From contig NZ_FTOG01000006.1 in NCBI RefSeq assembly GCF_900156655.1, positions 213,399-277,398 on the forward strand: 64,000 nucleotides of DNA. The letters are read 5' to 3'. Position numbers and translations under genes: made by a program. The notes below the pieces were generated by a model. The model did no database searches, was not told the origin of the DNA, and worked only from the letters and a program-made list of their open reading frames with translations. Within the stretch, counting starts at the first letter, position 1. Each line of letters opens with the position of its first letter. The stretch comes from Rhodobacter aestuarii (lineage in GTDB: Bacteria; Pseudomonadota; Alphaproteobacteria; Rhodobacterales; Rhodobacteraceae). This document shows, piece after piece, positions 52,053 through 59,709 of the stretch.

Positions 52053-52634
52053 ATGTTTAGCTTCCTTAAGCCGCAAAAGACCGTCACGGTCACCGCCAAC
52101 TTGCCCACTTGCCTGACAGATGCCCAACGCGCCGCCCGTTATGACGGCCCGGTGCAAGAGGCGCTTGCCTCTTGGGGCGTGGGCTCGGTCACAGGTGGCA
52201 CGTCGGTTGGCGAAGCGGCGGGGCGCGTAACGGGCTGCACCGTGACGATGCAGATCAAGGGGCTGGATAAAAAGCTGCTGGATCGGCTGGTGCCGCATTT
52301 TGAATCGCTTGGCGCGCCGCGTGGGTCCGTTTTCACCGATGAAGACGGCAAGGAACTGCGCAGCTTTGGATCGACCCAAGTGCTGGTGCTTGAACTCGAC
52401 ATGGCGGGCCTGCCCGATGCAGTGAAGGCCGAGCATAAAACCGATGAGCTGCTGGAGCGGATCAACCACAAGATCAGCTCGGGCGGGCGCTTCATGGGCC
52501 AACGCGACTTTGACAAAACGACCGAGCTTTACTTCCACTGCCGCGCAATCCGCAATGTGGAGGCCGCATTGGCCGAGCTTTTGGCCGACCATCCGCTTTG
52601 CGCAGGCGCTCGCGCCTTCCCGCTCGCGGCTTAA
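52053..52634 (+). CDS. conserved-looking protein of unknown function
   Basis: No family was recognised. The 193-residue product has no signal peptide or membrane segment. It mixes strands and helices, with two sets of charged motifs (ISSGGRFMGQRDFDKTTELY, KTDELLERINHKI) and four scattered cysteines. It lies 40 bases after sspB and 90 bases before fumC, in the same direction. Composition and codon use match the neighbours, so the gene is real. Confidence 0.8.
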   Translation: MFSFLKPQKTVTVTANLPTCLTDAQRAARYDGPVQEALASWGVGSVTGGTSVGEAAGRVTGCTVTMQIKGLDKKLLDRLVPHFESLGAPRGSVFTDEDGKELRSFGSTQVLVLELDMAGLPDAVKAEHKTDELLERINHKISSGGRFMGQRDFDKTTELYFHCRAIRNVEAALAELLADHPLCAGARAFPLAA

Positions 52635-52641
52635 GCTGGCC

Positions 52642-52659
52642 CGTATACCCTCGTATACC
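52642..52659. repeat. tandem CGTATACC, 10-bp period
   Basis: CGTATACC occurs twice, starting at 52642 and 52652, one helical turn apart; each contains the palindrome GTATAC. The pair can also fold as a 6-bp hairpin. It sits between the 52053 gene and fumC. Confidence 0.5.
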
Positions 52660-52671
52660 AATTGCAAAAAT

Positions 52672-52704
52672 ACTCCCGCCGTCCTAGAACGCGCGGGAGT
52701 TTTT
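52672..52704 (+). terminator. terminator before fumC
   Basis: ACTCCCGC and GCGGGAGT pair around a 13-base loop and are followed by TTTTC. It closes the upstream gene 38 bases after its stop, or acts as an attenuator of fumC, whose start is 20 bases further. Confidence 0.65.
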
Positions 52705-52723
52705 CGCATCATGGAGGCCCAGG

Positions 52724-54118
52724 ATGACTGCGACCAGAACCGAGACCGATAGTTTCGGCCCGCTTGAAGTTCCCGCCGACAAATATTGGGGCGCGCAAAC
52801 GCAGCGCTCGATCATGAATTTCCCGATCGGCTGGGAGCGTCAGCCGGTGCCGATCATCCGCGCGCTTGGCGTGATCAAAAAAGCCGCCGCGCTCGTGAAC
52901 AAAGCGCAAGGCGATATGGCGCCCGAGATTGCCGATGCCATCGCCGCCGCTGCGACCGAGGTGATTGAGGGCAAGTTTGACGACAACTTCCCGCTGGTTG
53001 TCTGGCAAACCGGCTCGGGCACGCAGTCGAATATGAACGCCAACGAGGTGATCTCGAACCGTGCGATCGAAATGCTCGGCGGCGAGAAGGGCTCGAAAAA
53101 GCCCGTCCACCCGAACGACCATTGCAACATGGGGCAATCGTCGAACGACACTTTCCCGACCGCGATGCATGTGGCGATTGCCATGCAAGCGCGCGATGTG
53201 CTGCTGCCGGGGCTCGAAAAACTCCATGCCGCGCTGGTCGCGAAATCGGAAGAGTTCAAAGACATCATCAAGATTGGCCGCACGCATACCCAAGATGCGA
53301 CGCCGCTGACCTTGGGCCAAGAATTCTCGGGCTATGCGAAACAGGTCGAGCGCGGCATTGAGCGCGTGAAACTGGCGCTGCCGCATATCTACGAACTCGC
53401 GCAGGGCGGCACCGCCGTGGGCACTGGGCTCAACACCAAAGTCGGTTGGGATACCCGCATTGCCGCGCAAATCGCCGAGATCACGGATCTGCCCTTTGTC
53501 ACCGCGCCGAACAAATTCGAAGCGCTCGCCGCGCATGATGCGATGGTGTTCTTCTCGGGTGCGCTGAAAACCGTGGCGGCGTCGCTCTTTAAAATCGCCA
53601 ACGACCTGCGGCTTCTGGGCTCCGGCCCGCGCTCGGGGCTTGGCGAATTGATCTTGCCGGAAAACGAGCCGGGCTCGTCGATCATGCCGGGCAAGGTGAA
53701 CCCGACCCAAGCCGAAGCGCTGACGATGGTTTGCGCCCATGTGATGGGCAATGATGCGGCGATTGGGTTCGCCGGCAGCCAAGGGCATTTTGAGCTCAAC
53801 GTCTACAACCCGATGATGAGCTATAACGTGCTGCAATCCATGCAATTGCTTGGCGACTCGGCCTCGGCCTTCACCGACAATATGGTGGTTGGCACCCAAG
53901 CCAACACTGCGCGCATCGACAAGCTGATGAAAGAAAGCCTGATGCTGGTGACCGCACTTGCGCCGACCATCGGCTATGACGCGGCCACCAAAGTGGCGAA
54001 GACCGCGCATAAAAACGGCAACACTTTGCGCGAAGAAGCGATCGCGCTTGGCTATGTCGATGGCGAGACCTTCGACAAGATCGTGCGCCCCGAAGATATG
54101 ATCGGCCCGAAAGGCTGA
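52724..54118 (+). CDS. fumC: class II fumarate hydratase
   Basis: The 464-residue product is of normal length. It has the superfamily signature [17 protein letters not shown], and [19 protein letters not shown] and [13 protein letters not shown] of the active site. It interconverts fumarate and malate in the TCA cycle and, unlike FumA, needs no iron-sulfur cluster. The start follows GGAGG. Confidence 0.98.
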   Translation: MTATRTETDSFGPLEVPADKYWGAQTQRSIMNFPIGWERQPVPIIRALGVIKKAAALVNKAQGDMAPEIADAIAAAATEVIEGKFDDNFPLVVWQTGSGTQSNMNANEVISNRAIEMLGGEKGSKKPVHPNDHCNMGQSSNDTFPTAMHVAIAMQARDVLLPGLEKLHAALVAKSEEFKDIIKIGRTHTQDATPLTLGQEFSGYAKQVERGIERVKLALPHIYELAQGGTAVGTGLNTKVGWDTRIAAQIAEITDLPFVTAPNKFEALAAHDAMVFFSGALKTVAASLFKIANDLRLLGSGPRSGLGELILPENEPGSSIMPGKVNPTQAEALTMVCAHVMGNDAAIGFAGSQGHFELNVYNPMMSYNVLQSMQLLGDSASAFTDNMVVGTQANTARIDKLMKESLMLVTALAPTIGYDAATKVAKTAHKNGNTLREEAIALGYVDGETFDKIVRPEDMIGPKG

Positions 54119-54140
54119 TCTTCGCAAAACACGGATCCTT

Positions 54141-54164
54141 GGGCGGCCTTCGGGCCGCCCTTTT
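54141..54164 (+). terminator. fumC terminator
   Basis: GGGCGGCC, a TTCG loop and GGCCGCCC are followed by TTTT, 22 bases after the stop. Confidence 0.9.
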
Positions 54165-54198
54165 CATATCCAAAAGGGGGCTCTGCCCCCGCTGCGCT

Positions 54199-54266
54199 CC
54201 CCCGGGATATTCCCCCCAAGTCGAAGCGGCCTTTCATATTGCCCCCCAATATCCTCGGAGGGTGAA
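54199..54266. repeat. extragenic repeat pair, inverted
   Basis: CCCCCGGGATATT...AAGTCGAAG (54199-54226) is followed by an inverted relative, which reads CCGAGGATATT on the minus strand. Both are motifs scattered through Rhodobacteraceae intergenic regions. A further copy lies at 57920. Confidence 0.6.
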
Positions 54267-54311
54267 TGGCCGCAGGCCAGAGGGGGCAGACAGCCCCTAA
54301 AGCTCCAGCCG

Positions 54312-54755
54312 TTAGGGCGCGACGGAATAGAGAATGAAGCCCGAGGCCGGGGCATAGCTGTCATAAAGCTTGCGCGCGGCTTCATTGTTTTCTGCGGTCA
54401 GCCAGCGCACCGAACTGTAGCCCCGGTCGCGCGCAAAAGCCCGCACATGGTCTATCAGCGCGCGGCCCACGCCTTTGCCACGCGCTTGCGGCACGGTGAA
54501 AAGGTCTGACAAATAAACCACCATGCCGCCCGACAAAGACCGATGCATCAGCGAATATTGCACCAAGCCCAGCGCCTCACCGGTTTCATCGCGCGCGATA
54601 TCGGCCCAATAGGGTTCCGTTTTCGACTGAATCCACTCCCAAACCTGCGGCTCTGCCGCGCGGGCCTCTGTTTTGTAAAAATCCGCATAGGCGCGAAACA
54701 GCGCCTCCCAATCGGCACGGTCGGCATCTTTCACGGGGGCAATGGTCAGGCTCAT
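54312..54755 (-). CDS. GNAT family N-acetyltransferase
   Basis: The 147-residue product has the acetyl-CoA site VYLSDLFTVPQARGKGVGRA (motif A) and helices LIDHVRAFARDRGYSSVRW and ENNEAARKLYDSYAP typical of GNAT enzymes. The acceptor is unknown. Start 54755 follows AAAGGAG; upstream residues of the longer frame belong to the other strand. It is divergent from the DUF4169 gene. Confidence 0.92.
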   Translation of the reverse strand: MSLTIAPVKDADRADWEALFRAYADFYKTEARAAEPQVWEWIQSKTEPYWADIARDETGEALGLVQYSLMHRSLSGGMVVYLSDLFTVPQARGKGVGRALIDHVRAFARDRGYSSVRWLTAENNEAARKLYDSYAPASGFILYSVAP

Positions 54756-54866
54756 GGCGCACTCCTTTTCGTTATGAAAGAGCAGCCGCGCGGCGGGCAC
54801 AAGCACGCAAAAAGCGCAGTGACTGCCCGGATTGCGCAGCCCCGCGGCCCGTGCGATGCTGCGCGC

Positions 54867-55052
54867 ATGGCCGAGATCATCAACCTCAACCGTTTTCGCA
54901 AAGCCGCTGCGCGCCAAGAGGCGCGCACGAAGGCCGATGCCAATGCCGCCAAGTTCGGCCGCACCAAGGCGCAGAAGCAACTTGAGGAAGCGCAGGCGCA
55001 AAAGGCGCGTGATCTGCTTGATGGCGCAAAACGCGACGACGACGAGACATGA
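54867..55052 (+). CDS. DUF4169 family protein
   Basis: The 61-residue basic helical protein begins MAEIINLNRFRKAAARQEAR and has KFGRTKAQKQLEEAQ, the DUF4169 pattern found in alphaproteobacteria. Its function is unknown. It is coupled by a 4-base overlap to the ribbon-helix-helix gene. No strong ribosome binding site is visible. Confidence 0.88.
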   Translation: MAEIINLNRFRKAAARQEARTKADANAAKFGRTKAQKQLEEAQAQKARDLLDGAKRDDDET

Positions 55053-55267
55053 GCCGCCCGCGCAAACACTCGCTGACCTTGGGCGGGCACCGCACCTCGG
55101 TCTCGCTTGAAGATGAGTTCTGGGCGGGCTTCAAGGCGCTGGCCGCACACCGTGGCCTTGGCATCAACGAACTTGCGCGCGAAATAGACGCTGCCCGTGG
55201 TCAAGAAACCGGCCTTGCCACCGCAATCCGGCTTGAGGTGCTACGCTTTTACCGCGACAGGGCTTGA
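55049..55267 (+). CDS. ribbon-helix-helix domain protein
   Basis: The 72-residue product has HSLTLGGHRTSVSLEDEFWA (ribbon and first helix) and GLGINELAREIDAARG (second helix), the RHH_4 type common in alphaproteobacteria next to DUF4169. It is probably a DNA-binding dimer. Its end overlaps the convergent acyltransferase gene by 19 bases. Confidence 0.9.
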   Translation: MSRPRKHSLTLGGHRTSVSLEDEFWAGFKALAAHRGLGINELAREIDAARGQETGLATAIRLEVLRFYRDRA

Positions 55268-56103
55268 TCCACGCCTGCGCGCACAGCCACCTCACAGGCC
55301 GCCGCAAGTTCTTTGCGCGAGGGGTAATCGGCCACATTCAGTGGATCGTGAAACACCACCTCAATTTCGCCTTGGCGCGGCGCGGCCAGAACTTTGGCCA
55401 AATGGGTGGCAAAGGCCATATCCCTCCACCAGCCGTAATAGCGCGGATCTTCGCCCTTGGGCGCATGGTAGATCACGCTGACGGGCTGGATTTGCATCAC
55501 CCGATCAAGCCCATGCGTATAAAACGCCTGAAACAGCGTGGTTTTAAACGGCAGCACTTGCAGCCCATCGGTCGAGGTGCCCTCGGGGAAGAACAGCAGG
55601 TGATGCCCGGCGCGGATACGCGCTTCGAACACCGCTTGCTGCGCCTTGGCTTGGCGGGGGTCACGGCGAATGAAAACGGTGCCGGTGGCCTGTGCCAGCC
55701 AACCCACAAAGGGCCAGCGCGCCACCTCCTCTTTGGAGACGAAATAGACCCTTTGGCAGGCATTCAGCGCGAAGATATCAAGCCAAGAGGAATGATTGGC
55801 CACCACCGCGCCAATGTGGTGCATTGGCGTGCCGCGCACTTTGTAGCGGATACCGATGATGGCGATCGTCAGGCGGCAGACCACCCGGGTGAGGCTCGGC
55901 GTCCAAGGCCGCGCCGCGCCGTGGATTGGCCGCTCGATCAGCCGCAAGAGCAACAACACAACCAGACCACCGCTCAGCAGCAGGCCAATCGCAAGGCCGC
56001 GCAGCCCCAGACGCAGCTTATCCGCCGCGCTTTTGGGCGGGTCTACCGGGGGCTCGCCGCCCATCCACAATGGGGTTTGCGGCGCGCGTTTGGGCTGGGT
56101 CAT
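55249..56103 (-). CDS. olsA: 1-acyl-sn-glycerol-3-phosphate acyltransferase type, probable OlsA
   Basis: The 284-residue PlsC-family protein has an N-terminal membrane helix (about 33-55), NHSSWLD (the NHxxxxD catalytic motif), VFIRRDPRQ, FPEGTSTDG and a late basic region. It is coupled by 4 bases to the OlsB-type gene upstream. In ornithine-lipid synthesis OlsA adds the second acyl chain to lyso-ornithine lipid. Phosphatidic acid synthesis is the alternative. Confidence 0.87.
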   Translation of the reverse strand: MTQPKRAPQTPLWMGGEPPVDPPKSAADKLRLGLRGLAIGLLLSGGLVVLLLLRLIERPIHGAARPWTPSLTRVVCRLTIAIIGIRYKVRGTPMHHIGAVVANHSSWLDIFALNACQRVYFVSKEEVARWPFVGWLAQATGTVFIRRDPRQAKAQQAVFEARIRAGHHLLFFPEGTSTDGLQVLPFKTTLFQAFYTHGLDRVMQIQPVSVIYHAPKGEDPRYYGWWRDMAFATHLAKVLAAPRQGEIEVVFHDPLNVADYPSRKELAAACEVAVRAGVDQALSR

Positions 56104-56885
56104 CCCCGCCCCTCCGCACGTCGGGTATAAAACTCGCGGTGTTTTTCTGACATCGCCTTGGTATCCATCAACAAAAGCACATCGGTCGTATTAAACGGGT
56201 AGTCCACATAGGCACCCTCCCCCACAAAGCCGCCAAGTCGCAAATAGGCTTTGATGAGGTTGGGCATTTGCTCCATTGCCGCGCGGCGATCCAACTCGGC
56301 CATAGGCACCAAATCCATGCGCTGGAAATGCGCGGCTTGCGCACGGGGGCGCAATGCCTCGGGCGCAAGATGATGGTGGTGCAGCCAAGAAAGCGGCGCG
56401 CGCAAGGCCTCAATATCGGTGCCATGGAAGGAGGCGACACCAAAGAGAATATCAATCTCATGCGCCAAGACATAATCGGCCAGCGCATTCCACAGCATCA
56501 GCATCGCTGCCCCGCCACGATGGTCAGGATGCACGCAAGAGCGACCCAGTTCCAAGAGCCGCCGACCAGAGGCCCGCAACGGCGCCAGATCATATTCGGC
56601 ATCGCAATAAAACCGCCCCACCTCTGCCGCCCGGTCAGAGCGCAACAGTCGGTAGGCCCCCACAACCCGGTCCAGATCATCGGGGTCTTTGGTCGGGTCG
56701 ATCAGCATCAGGTGATCGTAAAGGGGATCAAGCTCATCGGCTTCAAGGCGGTTTTCATGGTCGATGAGCGGCCCATCGCCGCCCAATTCCTCCACGAACA
56801 CCCGATAGCGCAGCCGTTGCGAGGCACGGATGTCGCGTGCATCGCTCGCAAGCCGTGTTTCATAGGCCAGTGCTGCCACTGTCAT
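56100..56885 (-). CDS. olsB: L-ornithine N-alpha-acyltransferase OlsB
   Basis: The 261-residue product has the GNAT-like OlsB fold: SQRLRYRVFVEELGGDGPLI at the start, EVGRFYCDAEYD, LELGRSCVHPDHRGGAAMLML and AYLRLGGFVGEGAYVDYPFN. It transfers a 3-hydroxyacyl chain from acyl carrier protein to ornithine, making lyso-ornithine lipid. With olsA it forms the phosphorus-free lipid operon. Confidence 0.93.
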   Translation of the reverse strand: MTVAALAYETRLASDARDIRASQRLRYRVFVEELGGDGPLIDHENRLEADELDPLYDHLMLIDPTKDPDDLDRVVGAYRLLRSDRAAEVGRFYCDAEYDLAPLRASGRRLLELGRSCVHPDHRGGAAMLMLWNALADYVLAHEIDILFGVASFHGTDIEALRAPLSWLHHHHLAPEALRPRAQAAHFQRMDLVPMAELDRRAAMEQMPNLIKAYLRLGGFVGEGAYVDYPFNTTDVLLLMDTKAMSEKHREFYTRRAEGRG

Positions 56886-57034
56886 GGTTCCACCCTGTTT
56901 TCTGTTTCCCCCGATGTAGGGGGCCCTTTGGGGCCGATCAATGCCTCATCCCACTGCTGTGACGGTACGGAACGCCTGCAATAAGCGCTCCGCCGCCGAG
57001 GCTGTTAACCAAGCAGGAAAGTGTTAACCTTTTG

Positions 57035-57214
57035 TCAACCTTGCCCCTCGATAACGAGAGAAAGCTGAACCCGCCGCCCATCAATCACCTGCTTGCCAGC
57101 ATGTTGGAAGTTGACCGTCACCTTATCGCCAATGCGCGATTGCACCTGCCCCAGCCCCCAATCGGGTGCCTGCGGGTTTGTCACGAGCATCCCCGGTTCC
57201 AAAAATTCGTTCAT
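57035..57214 (-). CDS. DUF3553 family protein
   Basis: The 59-residue product begins MNEFLEPGMLVTNPQAPDWG and has GQVQSRIGDKVTVNFQHAGK, the DUF3553 fold, a small beta barrel like those in UvrD/Mfd-type CarD domains. Its function is unknown. The start follows GGGGCAGG. The adjoining chpT gene starts 26 bases away on the other strand. Confidence 0.9.
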   Translation of the reverse strand: MNEFLEPGMLVTNPQAPDWGLGQVQSRIGDKVTVNFQHAGKQVIDGRRVQLSLVIEGQG

Positions 57215-57239
57215 CCTGCCCCCATCTGGGAAAACTGAA

Positions 57240-57875
57240 ATGCCGCACGATACGACCATGATCCCTGCTCCGAACGCCGATGATGGCATGATCGATGCCG
57301 ATCTCGTGGCCCTTGTGGGCTCGCGTCTCTGCCATGACCTTATCAGCCCTTTGGGCGCAATCGGCAACGGGGTCGAATTGCTTGCCATGTCGGGTTTGGG
57401 CTCCAGCCCCGAAGTGCAGTTGATCTCCGAAAGCGTGAGCGCGGCAAATGCGCGCATCAAGTTCTTCCGCATCGCTTTTGGGCAGGCCAGTGCCGAGCAG
57501 CGGCTGGGCACGCCCGAGATTTTGGCAGTGCTGGAGGAAATTTCGCGCGGCGGGCGGCTGCAATATCACTGGCTCGCCTCGGGCGATCATCCGCGCCGCT
57601 TGGTCAAGCTGATCTTCTTGGGGCTGTTGTGCCTCGAACCCGCGCTGCCTTGGGGCGGCGAGGTGGTGATCCGCGAAGAAGGCGGCGAATGGAAACTCAC
57701 TGCGCAAACCAAGCGCACCAAAGCCGACCCGGACCTTTGGTCGCGGCTCTCGGGCAGCCTTGTGACAGTGAGCCCCGCACAGGTGCAATTTGCGCTTTTG
57801 CCGCGTGAAGCGGGCCATCAAGGCCGCCGCGTGAATTGGGACGTGACCGAGACCACCGCCGAGATCACATTCTAA
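57240..57875 (+). CDS. chpT: histidine phosphotransferase ChpT
   Basis: The 211-residue product has LVGSRLCHDLISPLGAIGNG with His32, the phospho-relay histidine of a DHp-like helix, then a degenerate ATPase-like domain (VKLIFLGLLCLEPALPWGGE). ChpT carries phosphate from CckA to CtrA and CpdR in the alphaproteobacterial phosphorelay; in Rhodobacterales that route controls motility and gene transfer agents. Met7 is another possible start. Confidence 0.93.
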   Translation: MPHDTTMIPAPNADDGMIDADLVALVGSRLCHDLISPLGAIGNGVELLAMSGLGSSPEVQLISESVSAANARIKFFRIAFGQASAEQRLGTPEILAVLEEISRGGRLQYHWLASGDHPRRLVKLIFLGLLCLEPALPWGGEVVIREEGGEWKLTAQTKRTKADPDLWSRLSGSLVTVSPAQVQFALLPREAGHQGRRVNWDVTETTAEITF

Positions 57876-57919
57876 AGGAGATGGGGGCGCTACCCCCTCT
57901 TGCCCTCACGGGCAATTCA

Positions 57920-57947
57920 CCCCCGGGATATTTTCACAAAGTCGAAG
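57920..57947. repeat. extragenic repeat copy, CCCCCGGGATATT type
   Basis: CCCCCGGGATATTTTCAC leading to AAAGTCGAAG. It matches the copy at 54199 except in the few bases between the blocks. It lies between the convergent chpT and proA. Confidence 0.6.
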
Positions 57948-57955
57948 GAATGAAA

Positions 57956-57975
57956 GAGGGCGCAAGAACGCCCTC
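57956..57975. terminator. bidirectional hairpin between chpT and proA
   Basis: GAGGGCG and CGCCCTC pair around 6 bases. On the minus strand TTTC follows, 8 bases after the proA stop. Confidence 0.55.
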
Positions 57976-57983
57976 CTTTGCGT

Positions 57984-59249
57984 TTAGCCGCGCACCGTGC
58001 CGTCGCCGCGCACGATATATTTGAACGAGGTGAGCTGTTCTGCCCCCACCGGGCCGCGCGCATGCAGCTTGCCGGTGGCGATGCCGATCTCGGCCCCCAT
58101 GCCAAACTCCCCGCCATCGGCGAATTGGGTCGAGGCATTGCGCATCAAGATCGCGCTATCAAGCCGCTCAAAGAACCGCGCCGCAGCGGCATCATCTTCG
58201 GTCAAAATCGCGTCGGTGTGGTTCGAGCCATATTCGCGGATATGCGCAATCGCCCCATCCACCCCATCAACAAGCTTCGCCGCGCAAATCATATCGAGGA
58301 ATTCACGCCCGAAATCATCCGCCGCAGCCGGAACAGTGCCCGCCACGCCCGCCAGGTCTTCGCTCACGCGCACCTCAACACCCACTTTGAGCAGGTCTTC
58401 CACCAGCACCGCGCCATGTTGTGCATAGAACTTGCGGTCCATCAGAAGGCATTCCATCGCGCCACAAATGCCGGTGCGCCGGGTCTTGGCGTTCAGCACC
58501 ACTTTGCGCGCTTTTTCCAGATCTGCCGCGCCATCGGCGTAGACGTGGCAAATGCCTTCAAGGTGCGCAAAAACCGGCACCCGCGCTTCGGATTGCACAA
58601 GGCCCACCAGCCCCTTGCCACCACGCGGCACGATCACGTCAATATAAGCGACAGCCCGCAGCATCTCGGCCACGGCGGCGCGGTCGCGCGTCGGCACCAG
58701 TTGGATCGCCGCTTCGGGCAGGTTCGCTGCTTTCAGCCCCGCCACCATGCAAGCGTGAATGGCGCGCGAGGAATGGAAGCTTTCCGAGCCACCGCGCAAG
58801 ATCACCGCATTGCCCGCCTTGAGGCAAAGCGCCCCGGCATCAGCGGTGACATTGGGGCGCGATTCGTAAATCACCCCAATCACGCCAAGCGGCGTGCGCA
58901 CACGCTTGATATGCAGCCCCGAGGGTTGATCCCATTCGGCAATCACCTCGCCGACCGGGTCGCGCTGCTCGGCCACCGCGCGCAGGCTATCCACGATACC
59001 ACGAATACGGTCTTCATCGAGCTTGAGCCGGTCCATCATCGCCGGGCTCAGCCCCTTTTCTTGCCCATAGGCAAGGTCTTCGGCATTGGCGGCCATGATT
59101 TTTTCGCGGTTTTCCCAAACCTCATAAGCCGCGCCAATCAAGGCCGCGTGCTTGCGCTCGGCACTGGCAAAAGCGAGTTCCGCCGCCGCCGCGCGCGCCG
59201 CAGCGCCCAGTTGCTCGATCAGGTTTTTCGCATCCAGCTCATCGCGCAT
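57984..59249 (-). CDS. proA: glutamate-5-semialdehyde dehydrogenase
   Basis: The 421-residue product of the proline pathway reduces gamma-glutamyl phosphate. It has the aldehyde dehydrogenase fold with [39 protein letters not shown] and the catalytic Cys in [15 protein letters not shown]. Start 59249 (ATG) is 6 bases from GGAGGGA; a TTG 6 bases earlier lies too close. proB is not adjacent. Confidence 0.97.
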   Translation of the reverse strand: MRDELDAKNLIEQLGAAARAAAAELAFASAERKHAALIGAAYEVWENREKIMAANAEDLAYGQEKGLSPAMMDRLKLDEDRIRGIVDSLRAVAEQRDPVGEVIAEWDQPSGLHIKRVRTPLGVIGVIYESRPNVTADAGALCLKAGNAVILRGGSESFHSSRAIHACMVAGLKAANLPEAAIQLVPTRDRAAVAEMLRAVAYIDVIVPRGGKGLVGLVQSEARVPVFAHLEGICHVYADGAADLEKARKVVLNAKTRRTGICGAMECLLMDRKFYAQHGAVLVEDLLKVGVEVRVSEDLAGVAGTVPAAADDFGREFLDMICAAKLVDGVDGAIAHIREYGSNHTDAILTEDDAAAARFFERLDSAILMRNASTQFADGGEFGMGAEIGIATGKLHARGPVGAEQLTSFKYIVRGDGTVRG

Positions 59250-59321
59250 CGTCAATCCCTCCGGTTGCGGCGGTGATACGCGAGCAAACCGGGAGCGTCC
59301 AGCGAAGATGAGGGGAAGAAG

Positions 59322-59398
59322 TGGCGCGGTTGACGGGGCTCGAACCCGCGACCCCCGGCGTGACAGGCCGGTACTCTAACCAACTGAGCTACAACCGC
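59322..59398 (-). tRNA. tRNA-Asp (GTC), copy 1
   Basis: The 77-nt minus-strand tRNA pairs GCGGTTG with CAACCGC, with G73 and an encoded CCA. Its anticodon loop CTGTCAC gives GTC. It is identical to copy 2 at 59511. Confidence 0.98.
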
Positions 59399-59409
59399 GC
59401 GATGGGCGG

Positions 59410-59438
59410 GGAATAGCCGCTGGCAAAGGGGGCGTCAA
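59410..59438 (-). promoter_or_regulatory. promoter of tRNA-Asp copy 1
   Basis: On the minus strand: TTGACG, 17 bases, TATTCC, 11 bases before the tRNA. Confidence 0.7.
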
Positions 59439-59473
59439 GCGGGAAACACAGATTGCTTTTCGGCAAAGCCAAA

Positions 59474-59504
59474 AACCAAAAGCCCCCGCCGAGGCAGGGG
59501 CTTT
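59474..59504 (-). terminator. terminator of tRNA-Asp copy 2
   Basis: On the minus strand AAAGCCCC and GGGGCTTT enclose a smaller GCC/GGC pair, followed by TTGGTTTTT. Confidence 0.75.
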
Positions 59505-59510
59505 GGAAAG

Positions 59511-59587
59511 TGGCGCGGTTGACGGGGCTCGAACCCGCGACCCCCGGCGTGACAGGCCGGTACTCTAACCAACTGAGCTACAACCGC
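59511..59587 (-). tRNA. tRNA-Asp (GTC), copy 2
   Basis: It has the same 77-nt sequence as copy 1, with anticodon GTC, CCA encoded and the T arm GCGGG-TTCGAGC-CCCGT. It has its own promoter and terminator. Confidence 0.98.
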
Positions 59588-59623
59588 GCATTTCTCCCAA
59601 GCCTTGGCTCGGGCGTGAGGGGG

Positions 59624-59652
59624 CTTCTACGCATCCCGCGCGCCCCCGTCAA
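59624..59652 (-). promoter_or_regulatory. promoter of tRNA-Asp copy 2
   Basis: On the minus strand: TTGACG, 17 bases, TAGAAG, about 36 bases before the tRNA. Confidence 0.65.
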
Positions 59653-59709
59653 GCACCAGAAAGCGAAAAGATGCAGGTTTTTCTGCCCGCTGCGATTGTG
59701 ACCCGAATG

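Noticed and set aside
55049..55267. Ribbon-helix-helix gene as antitoxin of a toxin-antitoxin pair.
   Set aside because: Its partner is a DUF4169 protein, a widely conserved neighbour and not a known toxin; kept only as a finding to test.
57978..59276. A 432-codon plus-strand frame.
   Set aside because: Antisense to proA over its full length, with His/Arg-rich low-complexity product and no domain.
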